A DNA stretch of 64,000 nucleotides, from NCBI GenBank assembly GCA_035772785.1, contig JAOCPU010000013.1, positions 501,001-565,000 on the forward strand, written 5' to 3'. This document shows, one piece after another, positions 33,959-45,310 of the stretch. The first letter of the stretch is position 1. Each line of letters begins with the position of its first letter. The translations under genes and the position numbers were made by a program. Source of the DNA: Phlebiopsis flavidoalba. Taxonomy: Eukaryota > Basidiomycota > Agaricomycetes > Polyporales > Phanerochaetaceae. The notes beneath the pieces were generated by a model, which did no database searches, was not told the origin of the DNA, and saw only the letters and a list, made by a program, of their open reading frames with translations.

Positions 33959-36363
33959 CATGTAGTCCTTTTACAAAATACCCACAGATCTGTAACTGGC
34001 TGTATTGTAAAATAGTATGGGCCATCCTAGGAGCCTTTTAAAATGGGGTCCTAGGCTTAGGCTGACAACTTCCAAAAATGGTGAAATTCCTTTTTTTGAA
34101 GCCCTGCTTTCTGGCTTCCTAAACATATTAGCATGACAAAATTTGGTGGAGAAATGAATGAGCTAGAATGCAATCAATTTTTCTTAACACAACCTTTTGC
34201 GCGCAAAACAAGCGCCCAAAAGGCGCGAGAGAGTGGGCGGCTGGATCCTGTAGGTGGACCCACAATGCGCCCCCTTGCCCAATTAGGCTGGGAATTGATA
34301 GCAATCCGCTTCCCATCAATTCCGCTTTTTGGGCTGCATTTGGGGTTGCTCTCCAGCTTCCCCCTTGCTTATTTTAGGGCGCTGTATTTGTATTTTGAGT
34401 ACCTATGTATGTTTAGAAACATGCCCACCAAACAGAATTTCCATATTTAGCCTGCCAAGGGGTGCTACCATATAATTCGATTTTTATTTGCTTTTTTTTT
34501 CGCAATTTTCAATAGGGTACCCTGGGTTCCCCTGCATTTCCCTGGCTTTTCCTGCTTCTCGTTTAAGCTCATATATGTCCTCTGACACATTTCCATTATC
34601 TTGGAAATTGTTTTGAATTTCCGGGTATTTTTCGAAATCTGAGGGTCTGGGCATTGCTTCTCATTAATTGGGGGATTGTTCTGGGCATTTCCCCCATGTA
34701 GATACACTGTATTAGAGTATTTCCGCCATGTAGATCAAATGCTTTAACATGATATGAATGTTTGGGAATATATTTTTGCAGAATTGATGGCTACTCCCTC
34801 TATATCCTCCAGATCAATATTCTGCTATTCTGAGCGGATGGAAAGTGCCCCATAGGTGTCTAGTACATGCAAATGAATTGTGGAGGCAATGGGATGCCTG
34901 TAGCTAGTGCGATTTTCCAGATCTTGGTCAATTATCCTGGCGCTTATTTTCGGATTTTTAGTGTTAAGCCCAAATCATGGTATTACAGTAAAAATGAAGC
35001 TTAGCTGATAGCTCCATCGTATTCTACACCTCTGAAAACGCTTATGTCCAATTTGCGAAAGAAGGGGACATGTACAGCCTGTCAGAGCATAGAAACAGAC
35101 AGAAAGTTGTGTAATTTGTACAGAGATTCATGTTAACCCCATGCATTCTCTTGTAACACTAGCACATCTTTCCACCCACTTGGGGGATTGATGTAAACTA
35201 AATTGTAGCATGTGTGGGAAATATGTAGGATGTGTTCTACAGCTGGAAATGAATTATACTGCCCTGTGTGTGAATAGGTGCACATGTTTTTGCTTTTTTA
35301 AACCCTAAATGACGCTTTCTTTGGGTTTAAGGGCTGCAGTACCTGGGAAGTTGTTCTAAAGGTTTGGAACTAATTCCACACATGTTCCTACATATATGGA
35401 GTATATATAGACAACAGCCAGGAAGATATCCCACCGCTGTAGAGCCCAGCGGTAAATGCGCATTTTTGCTTTTATGCTGGGTACCCCTATTTTGGGGTAT
35501 ATGTCAGGTTGTAGCATGTGCTATATTGATCCCCTGGTGATCCAGCGTTGTATATACACCGTCCCAATGCTATATGAATATTCTGGATAGTTACAACGAC
35601 CTCCAGACCAATAAACACCCCAAGGGAAGGTGCCCAAATATTATTTTTCCGCTTTTCCCCGGAATAATATATATCCCTATTGGCCCATGTGTTTGGATAG
35701 CTTTCTAACTTAATTTCTGTATTGCCCCAATGTATGCCTATACAATGGCAAGTATACCACCCATTTCCAGGCCCCCATTCCCCCCAGGGTATACCTCCCA
35801 ATCTCGCCATTTGACCGCTTTTTTATTAATTATAATGGTATTTATTTTACTGTGAGCCCTGCACATCATGGAACCTCTCAAACTTGGAATCTGAGCTCTA
35901 CAGATGTATATCTATATAACCTACATGAAGGAATGGAGGGGAACAAAAGGGGAAGGACAGGAATAGCAGCAGAAAATGGGCAGGAAAAGCGGAATATAAT
36001 GGCAGGAGCTAACCCATCAATATCTAATCTAATTTGATGGAAGCAGAATCCTATCCAGAAGCAGGCCCCATCATTGCCACAAAGCTTTTGATGGAAACCA
36101 GTCCCTGGCGCTTTTTGAGCGCTTTTTTCCGCAAATTCCATAAGGTTGCTTGTGTTAGAAAACTCTATTTTGCCACATAGCTCCTTCCCATCAAAACATA
36201 TGCCTAAAGTGCTTAACTGAAATATGTTTTGTTTTGATGGGGCTACATTACGCAATACACTGAAAAATGGGACTCCATTTTTTAAAATGCTCCTAGGATG
36301 GCCTATCTGTTTTACAATACAGCGAGTTACAGATGTCAGGGTCTTTTGTAAAACTTCTACATG
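33959..36363. mobile_element. Family-C element, complete copy, ~2.4 kb with long inverted ends
   Basis: The left end CATGTAGTCCTTTTACAAAA at 33959 and the right end TTTTGTAAAACTTCTACATG at 36363 are inverted. The match continues inward for about 80 bp (CTGTAAC, GCTGTATTGTAAAA, GGCCATCCTAGGAGC). The interior carries only short ORFs, the longest 34133-34450, without a known domain, so it is probably a non-autonomous DNA transposon of unknown superfamily. The copy at 15-17 kb confirms its extent on the left. I found no clear target duplication. Confidence 0.75.
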
Positions 36364-38395
36364 TACGCCTGAAATACTGCAAGTCTAGACACCGACTTTG
36401 GCATACGCAAGTGGCCAGACCAAACTACCAAAAATCGAGAGATTAGTGATGCAGCCAGGTACGGTAATGGCAATCTTATCTCACCCAACCCTAATCTCAT
36501 CAATCCGCCCAGGGACCCTGACTCTCAGGCCCCACCCGCCGAATACGCCCACGTGTTCTTCACTTTCCAGCCCAACGGCATACTCGACACTGTGTTTGAT
36601 ATGTGCGTCGTCCATGCTCCTAGTGAGCTCTGCTACCTCCAACTTTACTAGAAGAGCACTAACTTCCAGTGCAACTGCAACATCAAGGAGGAGTTCTTCC
36701 TCAAGAACTCCACTGACAACGACGACCATGGGTCCCCAGCCTCAACTATGGCTGAGCCCAATGAGCTCGTCTCGACACCTCCAACTTTGGTGACACCCCT
36801 AGCCATGCCAGTCGTCCTTCGACGACCTCCCTCTCCTATGCCTCTCCAGGCAGACTACACCATGTATCCGCGGCCTCCTACATCCATGCCCTTTCGGACG
36901 GACACTGCTGTGCCTACGCAACCTGCCACCACCCCACCACTCGCCGAGTCCGTCACCAACTTGGTTGGGCGCATTCGTGCGCACATTGCAGGTACGCTCC
37001 CCACAACTCTCTCTCCATCGCCGTCTCTCGTCCCAGCTTGAATGCGCAATGATGCGCCATTGACCGTACCGCGCACCGGTTTTCACGTCCTTCCGAGAAC
37101 TAGAAGAGGAGAGTGAAACGACAATAGGACAAGGGATCCATGGGAGATGGCCCAACAAATCCACAAGGTGTGTAAACATCACCATTCCCCACTCTCCAAC
37201 TCCCCTAGCTCGCCCACAGGTTACATTTGTGCACGGCACAATGCACTTGGCCTGCCCGGCTCGAGACTTTATGCATTGGACCCTCCTGTCGCCTTCGCCA
37301 ATGCCGACCACCATGGACGAAGACGACACCGCCGAAGACACCAGCAAGGAGAACATCTCTTCAGAGGATGTAGCCTTGCTGGTGCACTTTTGCGACCAGT
37401 CCCATGCATTTGTCAACAACACATTCACACCCTCCCTATCACAATGCACCTCCAGCTCCGAGAGCTGATGGTGTCCGTGTCTGCGCTCTTCTGCCGTTTC
37501 ATGCACGAAGATCTCGAGCCCCCTTGGCATTGACGAGTTTTTTTTCTTAACGAAACTTTTCAAGACTGGCTCGCAGAAGACTCCTCCGAGACCAAATGCC
37601 TCTTCTCCCAAATGTACCACCTGGGCTCCAAATATCAAGGTAACATTTGCTATCGAACGACTTCGTCCCTGCCAGGCCGCCTTCTTCGTCAGCTACCTCG
37701 ACAACATTGTCAACCTCGAGGACCATGCTCTCACAAACACCATTGACACAATCCTTTCCTTTTTTGCATCGACAGACCTGACGCTGTTGTCATCCCACTC
37801 CAGTGCATGGCTAGAATGTATGGGCCCCCAGGAGAATCCATATGCACCAGCATATGGTCTGATTGGGTCTAGAACCCAGGTGCACAAACTATACATTTTA
37901 TTCACTATCTCTACTTACACTGTCTATCTGTGTGTGTCTACCAGGCCTAGTCCTCGACATACGGACTTCACGGTGCTGGTCGCCGCTTGCGGCCCCATCA
38001 TCAAACTCCTCATCAAGCACGCGCTGCGTGCACAGTTTGTCGGCTGTGCATATACCCACTCTGGGCACGGCACGAACAGACTCATCCTATGCTAAACAAT
38101 GGCCCATCTTGAATATACGTACGTTTTCGCTCCCCATATGCTGTTTCCTTATGTACACTTTTTTTTTACCTCCTATGCTCTCCAATTCCCTTTATGCCTT
38201 TCTCACTGCCTGTATTTGTGCTTTGTTATCCTGCCTATCGTCAGACATGTCTTATGATTGGTACAAGTTTTTTCATCCCCTATACTCATTTGCACCAGTC
38301 TCGCGTAGCATAGACTTAGTACAAACGGTTTTCCTCAAATACCATCACGTTTTTCTACTCTACCATTGGTGTGACCATGCGCGGCGCTCTTTAAT
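36364..38395 (+). pseudogene. Unknown multi-exon gene fragment within the mobile-element island
   Basis: One plus-strand frame reads AEYAHVFFTFQPNGILDTVF and MCVVHAPSELCYLQLY, then an in-frame TAG at about 36649. The same frame goes on through KSTNFQCNCNIKEEFFL and a Pro-rich stretch to 37041. A good intron (GTGTGT...CCCACAG, about 37169-37218) joins MAQQIHK to VTFVHGTMHLACPARDFMHW. Further coding-like pieces (ALLVHFCDQSHAFVNN; FFVSYLDNIVNLEDHAL) run to about 37900, ending in a CT-rich region. I do not recognise the family. It is bounded by the family-C element and by gypsy sequence, so it appears to be host DNA inside the split retroelement. Confidence 0.4.
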
Positions 38396-38880
38396 TTTCA
38401 ATAATATTTTTTTTTTTTTTATTTCACATTAAAAATTTACTGCAAGCGAGAGTTGAACATGAGACCTGATCAGTTTGATCTGGTATGTTCTGCGCTCTTG
38501 ACTCTCTCTTCCTCATCCCGCAGCCGCAACATACTCCATATGTTTTTGGGTGCACGCCCTGCCTCAACGCCACACAATGCCGGCGCCTCAGACTTGGACT
38601 CTCGAGCATATAAACTCTTGCGCTTGCCCGTAAATCCATTAAAAATTACAAAACAAATTCGTAAAATACAAAAATATTCCCTTTACTATCTGACCTTCCG
38701 TTCGATATTTTTCTTGTACTGTTTCTTTGGTTATGTCTTTTGCCTCAACATCTTTTATGTCTGTTACTATTTTTCTGACATTTTCTCTGTATGTCCTTTG
38801 ATCTTTTCACACCATCTACTATCCATTAGACAATTATGGGAAAATTGCATCTTCCTCACTGTTTTGTGGCTATGTAGGCC
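38396..38880 (-). ncRNA. Possible tRNA-derived relic (SINE-like) and adjoining anonymous spacer
   Basis: On the minus strand near 38550-38445 the sequence GTCAAGAGCGCAGAACATAC...GGTCTCATGTTCAACTCTCG resembles the anticodon-to-T-arm part of a tRNA, with a B-box-like GTTCAACTC. It is followed by an A-rich tail (the T run at about 38409-38422 on the plus strand). No intact cloverleaf can be drawn, because the 5' acceptor and D-arm do not pair well. This could be the end of a tRNA-headed SINE or chance. The remainder to 38880 is AT-rich with nothing recognised. Confidence 0.3.
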
Positions 38881-41800
38881 TGAGTGATGAAGACTTCTCA
38901 ACATTTTCTGAAGATCTGGACTACTCGCCCTTTGAAATCCCTTCCTTCTTTGATTTTGATGAAGATGATGAGGACATCATCTGTTTTGATAGGGCGAAGG
39001 CATATGCCACATATAAAATCCGACATTCAATGGAAAATACCAGTGAAATGCTAGAAGATCAAAATAATCTCTCCGCTCTATACAACAGTGTCTTTACTGC
39101 ATATAAACGAGTGGATTGGAAAATGAAACCAGTTCCAGCAGTATTTCCAGAGGATGCTAGAATAAGTCGGCAATTTCCTGAAAATCCCTTAGACTCTTTA
39201 ATTCTGCTACCAACAAATCCTCCTGAATTTATGCCAAAATAGCCGACTCACTAAAGAAAGGCTTGAAGAAATTAATTTCAATGACAATGGATTTCTGTAG
39301 CCTGAAGAGGAAAAGCTTTTCACTCATATTCTAAATTTAAATCAGAATGCATTTGTATTTGAGGATATTCAGCGCGGTTCTTTTAGAGAGGACTATTTCT
39401 CTCTGTACATTATTTCTTGGTTTTCTCATGTACCCTGGGCTTTTGGAAATATTCCAATACTACCAGGCATACAAGAACGAGTAGTAGAACTGTTAAAAGA
39501 GAACATTGCAGCTGGAGTTTATGAATCCAGTCAATCTTCTCATTGTTTGTGTTGGTTCTGCGTAGTAAAGAAAAATAGAAAACTACATATTGTACATGAC
39601 TTACAGCCTTTAAACAAGGTAACTATTAAAGACGCTGGACTTCCTCCAAATTCAGGCAGTTTTGTATTACTATTTTCTAGTAGACAATGTTATACATGTT
39701 TTAGACTTGTATTGGAGATTGTGATGCTCATAAAGTACACCCAACAAGCTGAGACATGACTGCTTTTATGATACCTTTAGGACTTTTACATATTACTTCC
39801 TTACCCACTGAATTCACAAACTCTCTAGCAGAGTTTCAAACATGGATGGCTTTTATATTACAGGATAAAATGCCGCATAGAGCAGACATCTTCATTGATG
39901 ACCTGGCAATGAAAAGACCATTGGATACCTACCCTGATCATCAGGGCAACCCAAAGACACTACCACCACAAAATTCTGGAATATGACAATTTATATGGGA
40001 AACATGCTATCAATATCCATTGTATAATTCACTGAGTAGCACATGCTAGAGGAACTTTCTCACCAACTAAGGTTCAGTTAGCAAAACAGATTGCCCTAGT
40101 ATTAGGCCAGAAATGCACTCCAGAAGGACGACTTCCGATGACCAAAAGATAGAGAAAGTATTAAAGTGGCCCTCACTTACCACTGTAAAAGAAGTCCGAG
40201 GATTTTTAGGATTATGTGGAACAGTCCGTATATGGATTCCTGGATACTCTGCTCTAGCCAGACCATTAACCGAACTAATACAACATGACCAAGAGTTTAC
40301 ATGGAATGAACAACGACAAGAAGCATTTGACAAATTAAAACAACTGGTCACTACCACACCAGCTTTAAATTCTATGAATTATTAATTCAAGAAAACCAGT
40401 AATATACTATCCGTGGATTCCAGTATTATTGCCGTAGGATTTATCCTGTCCCAATTAGATGAAAACAATCGAAAACGCCTGGCTTGCTATGGATCCATTC
40501 CAATGAATGAACATGAAGCTAGATATTTCCAGCCCAAACTGGAACTTTACTGTTTGTTCAGAGCACTAAGAGCCTATCGACTATACATCATTGGAGTCAA
40601 GAACTTGAAAGTAGAAGTAGATGCAAAATATATAAAGAGAATGCTCAATGAACCCAACTTACAGCCAAATGCTACAATAAACAGATGGATTCAAAGAATA
40701 TTGCTCTTTGACTTTGAGCTTATTCATGTACCAGCTGAGAGACATAAAGGTCCAAATGCCCTATCCCGACAACCACTGGCTGAAGGAGAAATAATTAAAA
40801 AGTGAAGACAATACTTGGTTAGACAATATTGCGCTTACAATATTACTACGTAGACAGCTACCCTTGAAAGCATCTTATGATGGACCAGATTCCTTTTCAA
40901 TCTATCATACCAATGTCAACAAACAGGACCAGACCTTGAAAAGTATTTATCATTTTCTCGATACACTACAAACACCAATATTTTCAAACAATCAACTTAA
41001 ACAACAATTCATTCAGAAAGCCACCAAGTTCTTTATTCAGGATGAATGTTTGTACAAACGAAATGGCAACAAGCCTCCTGTAAGAGCTATCTTAGACTTA
41101 GAAACTCAAGGAAAAATTCTTGAGGAAGCCCATGAAGGATTGGGACATTGAGGCAAACAAGCAGTAATGCATACCCTTCGAGAGCGTTTCTACTGGCCAC
41201 ACATGTGGAATGTTGTTCAACAACATGTGAGATCATGCCATGAATGCCAGATACGAAGCACCTATAAAGCAAACAATTGCCCATAACTATTTCAGCACCG
41301 CCAACTATTTTCAGCAGAATATGCATTGATATAATGTACATGCCGGAAATGAGCAAAGTCAGTCCCCACGGTATTTGGTGGTTGCAAAAGATGACCTATC
41401 AGGAGCATCAGAAGAAAGAGCTTTAAGGAAAGCAAACTCCGAAGAGTTAGCAGCATTTTTCTGGGAAGAAATATTCTGTTGCTATGGTGCAGTATATCGA
41501 GTTACTACCGGCAATAGCCCAGAAGTAAAAGGAGCTTTTGCCAAACTATTAGAAATCTACCATATACCCCAAATACGTATATCCCTATATAATTCACAAG
41601 CCAATGGAGTTATAAAACGCAGACACTTTATTATACGAGAGGCAATAGTGAAAGCATGTGGTCATAAAAAATCTGAACTAATGAACTGGGCAGACCATGT
41701 CCCCTTTGCATTATTTGCACACAATGTAACTGCTTGACAATCACTAGGAGGACTTTCACCATATCGCTTATTATTTGGCGTAGAACCTTTGCTTCTATTT

Positions 41801-42310
41801 GATTTAACGGAAATATCATTTATGATTGACAGCTATAAATTGGGAATGGACAGAGATGACCTACTCGCTGCATGAATATGACAACTTGAAAAACGACCAG
41901 AGGATATTGAGCACGCAGCTGAGCGCCACACCACGGCAGCATTGGCTTAAATCTAAACAATAATTCAAAGAGTGTTATGCAACTCAATTATGCAGCAACA
42001 GCTACCCACCAGGAACGCTAGTACTGGTAAGCTGGAGTTCAGAAGTTGAAAAGAGTCTGAACAAAAAAAATGGCACTACAATATGACAGGCCATATGAAG
42101 CTAGTAATACAATAAACAACTGGAGAATCATATATGTTAGCCAAAACTCAATGGCACAGTACGCAAACAGGCTGTCGCTGCTTTCCGTATCATTTTTTAT
42201 GTCTCACGAACTGACCTTCGACTCAAACAACTTGAAGCAGCTATACATTTAGAACCATAATAAACTTGATAATATTTTAACAAAAAGGACCAAGAAATAA
42301 CGTCTCAACA
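38881..42310 (+). mobile_element. Ty3/gypsy retrotransposon, 3' half: RT, RNase H, integrase
   Basis: An acidic lead-in (39030-39242) precedes the RT. It opens with GSFREDYFSLYI, KENIAAGVYESSQSSHC and VVKKNRKLHIVHDLQPLN (~39380-39620), frameshifts near 39700, and resumes with MTAFMIPLGLLHITSLP and the active box IFIDDLAM (~39890). The connection segment has TTVKEVRGFLGLCGTV (~40190). RNase H follows at 40413-40805 (VDSSIIAVGFILSQLDEN, VEVDAKYIKRML). The integrase HHCC finger is broken by a stop after EAHEGLGH (41149) and continues with SCHECQ. In the core, the expected GVVERGH is GVIKRRH (41606 on), so the catalytic Glu reads as Lys. The C-terminal KMALQYDRPYE end is near 42070. Stops and frameshifts throughout make it inactive. 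RT before integrase defines Ty3/gypsy. Confidence 0.9.
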
Positions 42311-43670
42311 ATATTATAATATCAATGCAAAAACATCACAAACTTTATAGCACGGCGCAAATTTCAAACTCCCTAGTCGTAGGACAGATCACTGAGGAAC
42401 AAACTCGGGAACAACGAGACAACGTAACCCTATGGATTATTGAATAATAGAGCCGTTGCAACGGCAGCCCAAAATGCCGCAAAGCTTGTACGCGCATTTG
42501 TCGAACTCGCAGCCCCCAGGCGAATATGTCAAAAGGACCTTTTGAAACTTGTGCTTGTAAACAAAGTTTACATAGAGATGCATCTATAAATAAAAGCCAT
42601 AATTAACAAAGAAGTTGAATAGCCAACACAAATATTAATTAAAATACGAACGAATATCTTGAAAGCCACAAAAGCAAGCAAAGCAACAACAGTCGCGGAC
42701 GACCCCAGGTAGATCATGTTGATTATGAAAGCACCCACTGTGGGTATAATAAACATGCTAGGCATTAGACACGTATCCTTGGCTGAAACCAACCAGAAAT
42801 TCTGTAAGCCATAATCTAATGCGCACAAAATATCGACCATGCACCATATAATCATCTGTCCATTTTGTAACCTTCTGATGCGTTCTTCTAAGATGAGACC
42901 CATAGGGTTTTCCCATGTATGTGGAAAGGTATTGACTGAAGACACCAATAGGTGCGTTCCTTTTTTTCTGGGGTTCTGGAAGGCTGGTAATTTCCGGGCG
43001 GTGGATGGGCCAGCCCATAGGGAGTTACGTCCACAAATACCATTTTACCGTCCCAGCCCGGATACCTTCATGAGCCACACCACATACTCCCGTTGTGGTT
43101 GACCCAATCAGCAGGTACTACATGGCTAGGCTGCAAGACGTTCAGATGGCGGGCAGATAGTTGTGTAGTCTCCGGGAATAACGCAATACGATGAATCAAA
43201 CCAGCAAAGTGAGTCGTCATCTTGGCAAAGAACTACCGGGACAACGCGATGTTACTTACGCTTGGACTCCTCCTCAAGAGAGATAAAGGCAGAGATTATA
43301 GAGAAGTCGAGTAGGCATGAGAAACGAGTTTTGCAAAAGAGAAACGAACGGACAAGTTTAATGTCCAACAGCGACCCGATCTTTAATAAACGCGTGCCTA
43401 GCCACAAGAAAACTCGCTGGCTTCTTTGCAACAAATCAACAATCACCCGTGATCCTGAACATCATGTGAAATGTGGCAAACGGCATAGTAGGGGTAAACA
43501 AACGGAACAAACCGTCATATCGAGGATCGCAAAATAGTGTTTTCAAAACAATATCCAAATTTGTGTCACGCCACTTCCAAATTAAAAATAATAAAAAAAA
43601 GGACCCTCGGCATTTTCCTTTCACAACTGAGTGATCTACCCGGAGAAGCCATCTCAACATTCCGTCAAAT
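42311..43670 (-). pseudogene. Unknown gene fragment, minus strand, with hydrophobic segments
   Basis: Minus-strand ORFs at 42568-42948 and 42758-43018 overlap in different frames. The first has several membrane-like stretches (MFIIPTVGAFIINMIYLG; ATVVALLAFVAF) and the second a basic N-terminal part. ORFs at 43252-43446 and 43436-43660 may be upstream exons. A multi-pass membrane protein with frameshifts is plausible, but no family is recognised. The left part (42311-42460) may still be gypsy 3' sequence. Confidence 0.35.
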
Positions 43671-44670
43671 CTTACCCTAGATACCCGATAGATAGCGCCA
43701 CATCATTTTCTCATGCCAAACAAACACGCGCCTGTTCCATCATAAATAAAAGAAGTTGCCGACGATTTGGGAAAATCTCCCAAGTAAATCTCTTGCTATG
43801 ACCACGTCCGCTCACAATCCGCCCATCCACATTGCCGCTGAGCCTAGCATATGGCAGCAGCAACGGTTCTCCAGCTTGACTACAACATCATTATCAATCC
43901 CATTCCTCTCAACAGTATTGTTTGCATCTTCGGTGCACAACATGACATCATTGCCTGCTTTGAATGCATTCGTTGAGTACCAGCACTCACAACTTATTGC
44001 TCTGTATGCCGCTGTCGACAACATCAACAACAGCCGTACAATGGTTGCATTTCCATATGAGCATGTTGAACTCATGGGCCTGGCAGCGCTGCCAAAGCAT
44101 GTACAACTTGGCTTACCTGCCAGTATGCCATTATGATTCCATGAGCGTAAGCCGGTGTCATTGTACGTATTCATTTATGAACTACTACAAATTCCATTTG
44201 ACCAACACCTCTCCAAGAACCACTTCTAGTGGTGTTTGGTGTTTACAACACCGAGTTGCTCACAAATATTTGCCGCTACAATTGTGCTCATCAGTGTCTC
44301 GACACGTGGGCTGAGAACCACAACGACATTCAATGGCGATTTGAACGGCGCCTCTAACGGTGCAATCGCATCTCAACTGCGACGACGGCCACTACGCCTA
44401 CATCGCCCACAAAGCTCACTGCCGCCTACCGAGAAATGAAGCACAATCAGTATGCATTGACAGGGAATATGGTGTAGTGGGTGGAGAAAAACTTGTTCGC
44501 ATGCCATATAGTAAACAAGCCCCATTTCTTGAATGAACAAATAGTGCCATTTGTAACTTTTTTCCTGAAGATTCTCATTTGTGTGAAAATTCACTGTACA
44601 GCTTGAAACCTAACTATGATCTTTGACCTCAACTAAGGACAGTTGATATTTCAAGTGGCCCCCAGATATC
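43671..44670 (+). pseudogene. Unknown plus-strand gene fragment
   Basis: An ORF at 43756-44136 reads through MTTSAHNPPIHIAAEPS, FVEYQHSQLIALYAAVDN and VELMGLAALPKHVQLGLP. It has normal amino-acid composition and GC content, unlike the flanking AT-rich repeats. A second piece near 44225-44460 (YNCAHQCLDTWAENHNDIQW) could be its continuation after an intron (GTAAGC at about 44146). I do not recognise it. It ends where the right copy of the 640-bp repeat begins. Confidence 0.35.
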
Positions 44671-45310
44671 CTGCGTCATTATTGAATGGCACAAAATAAG
44701 AACAGCCAGAAATAAGAATAGCAGACTATATTAAAATAGAAATATAATAATACTTGAATAAAGACTCCATATCTGTAGCCCAAAGACTATTAGTAATAAA
44801 TATTAGCCTACAATGGACATCACATGTAATAGTCATCATGTAATATAGTACAGAAAGAGTGGGCAAAGGAAATGCTTTGTAAGGCATGAACAAGAAATCT
44901 GTCAGTTATTACTAATGTTTCCACAAAGCTTACCAATCTGCTAAGTAATCAGGCTTTCATTGGCTGGCTAAAATAGATTACTACGACTGCTTACTAAGCA
45001 GGCTAAATCTAGGATGAGGCATTTCTGCCATTAGCTAACAGGCAGTTTGAAGCAAGCACTTGTTATTATGAGCATAGCCAAATGTCCTAAAATAATTGTT
45101 ACCTTGACAACAATTGTTATGGGGCAAAAGGTATACAAGAAGCTCAGTCAAACCCACAATGAGCAAGACTCAGAGTTTAGAAGACCCCAGCAAAGAGGCT
45201 TAGGGCATAGTATATTTGCAACAGACAGCAACTGAGACACTCGCAAGTTATAAGTTTTTATTGTATTATCCAAGCAATAGATATAATACCCACAAGTTTC
45301 CGAAGCATAC
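44671..45310 (+). repeat. Right copy of the ~640-bp direct repeat, candidate 3' LTR
   Basis: Same landmarks and orientation as 27722-28383 (see there), with many substitutions and small indels between the copies. If these are LTRs of one element, the divergence marks it as old, and the 2.3 kb between integrase and LTR would be a later insertion. Confidence 0.5.

Noticed and set aside
36799..37638. 279-codon minus-strand ORF, one of the longest in the window
   Set aside because: It overlaps a plus-strand reading with better composition and good splice sites. Its Arg/Gly/Val-rich translation looks like an antisense shadow of GC-rich exons. I cannot fully exclude it.
38440..38550. Intact tRNA gene
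   Set aside because: Only the anticodon-to-T-arm part resembles a tRNA. Acceptor and D-arm pairing fail, so at most it is a relic.
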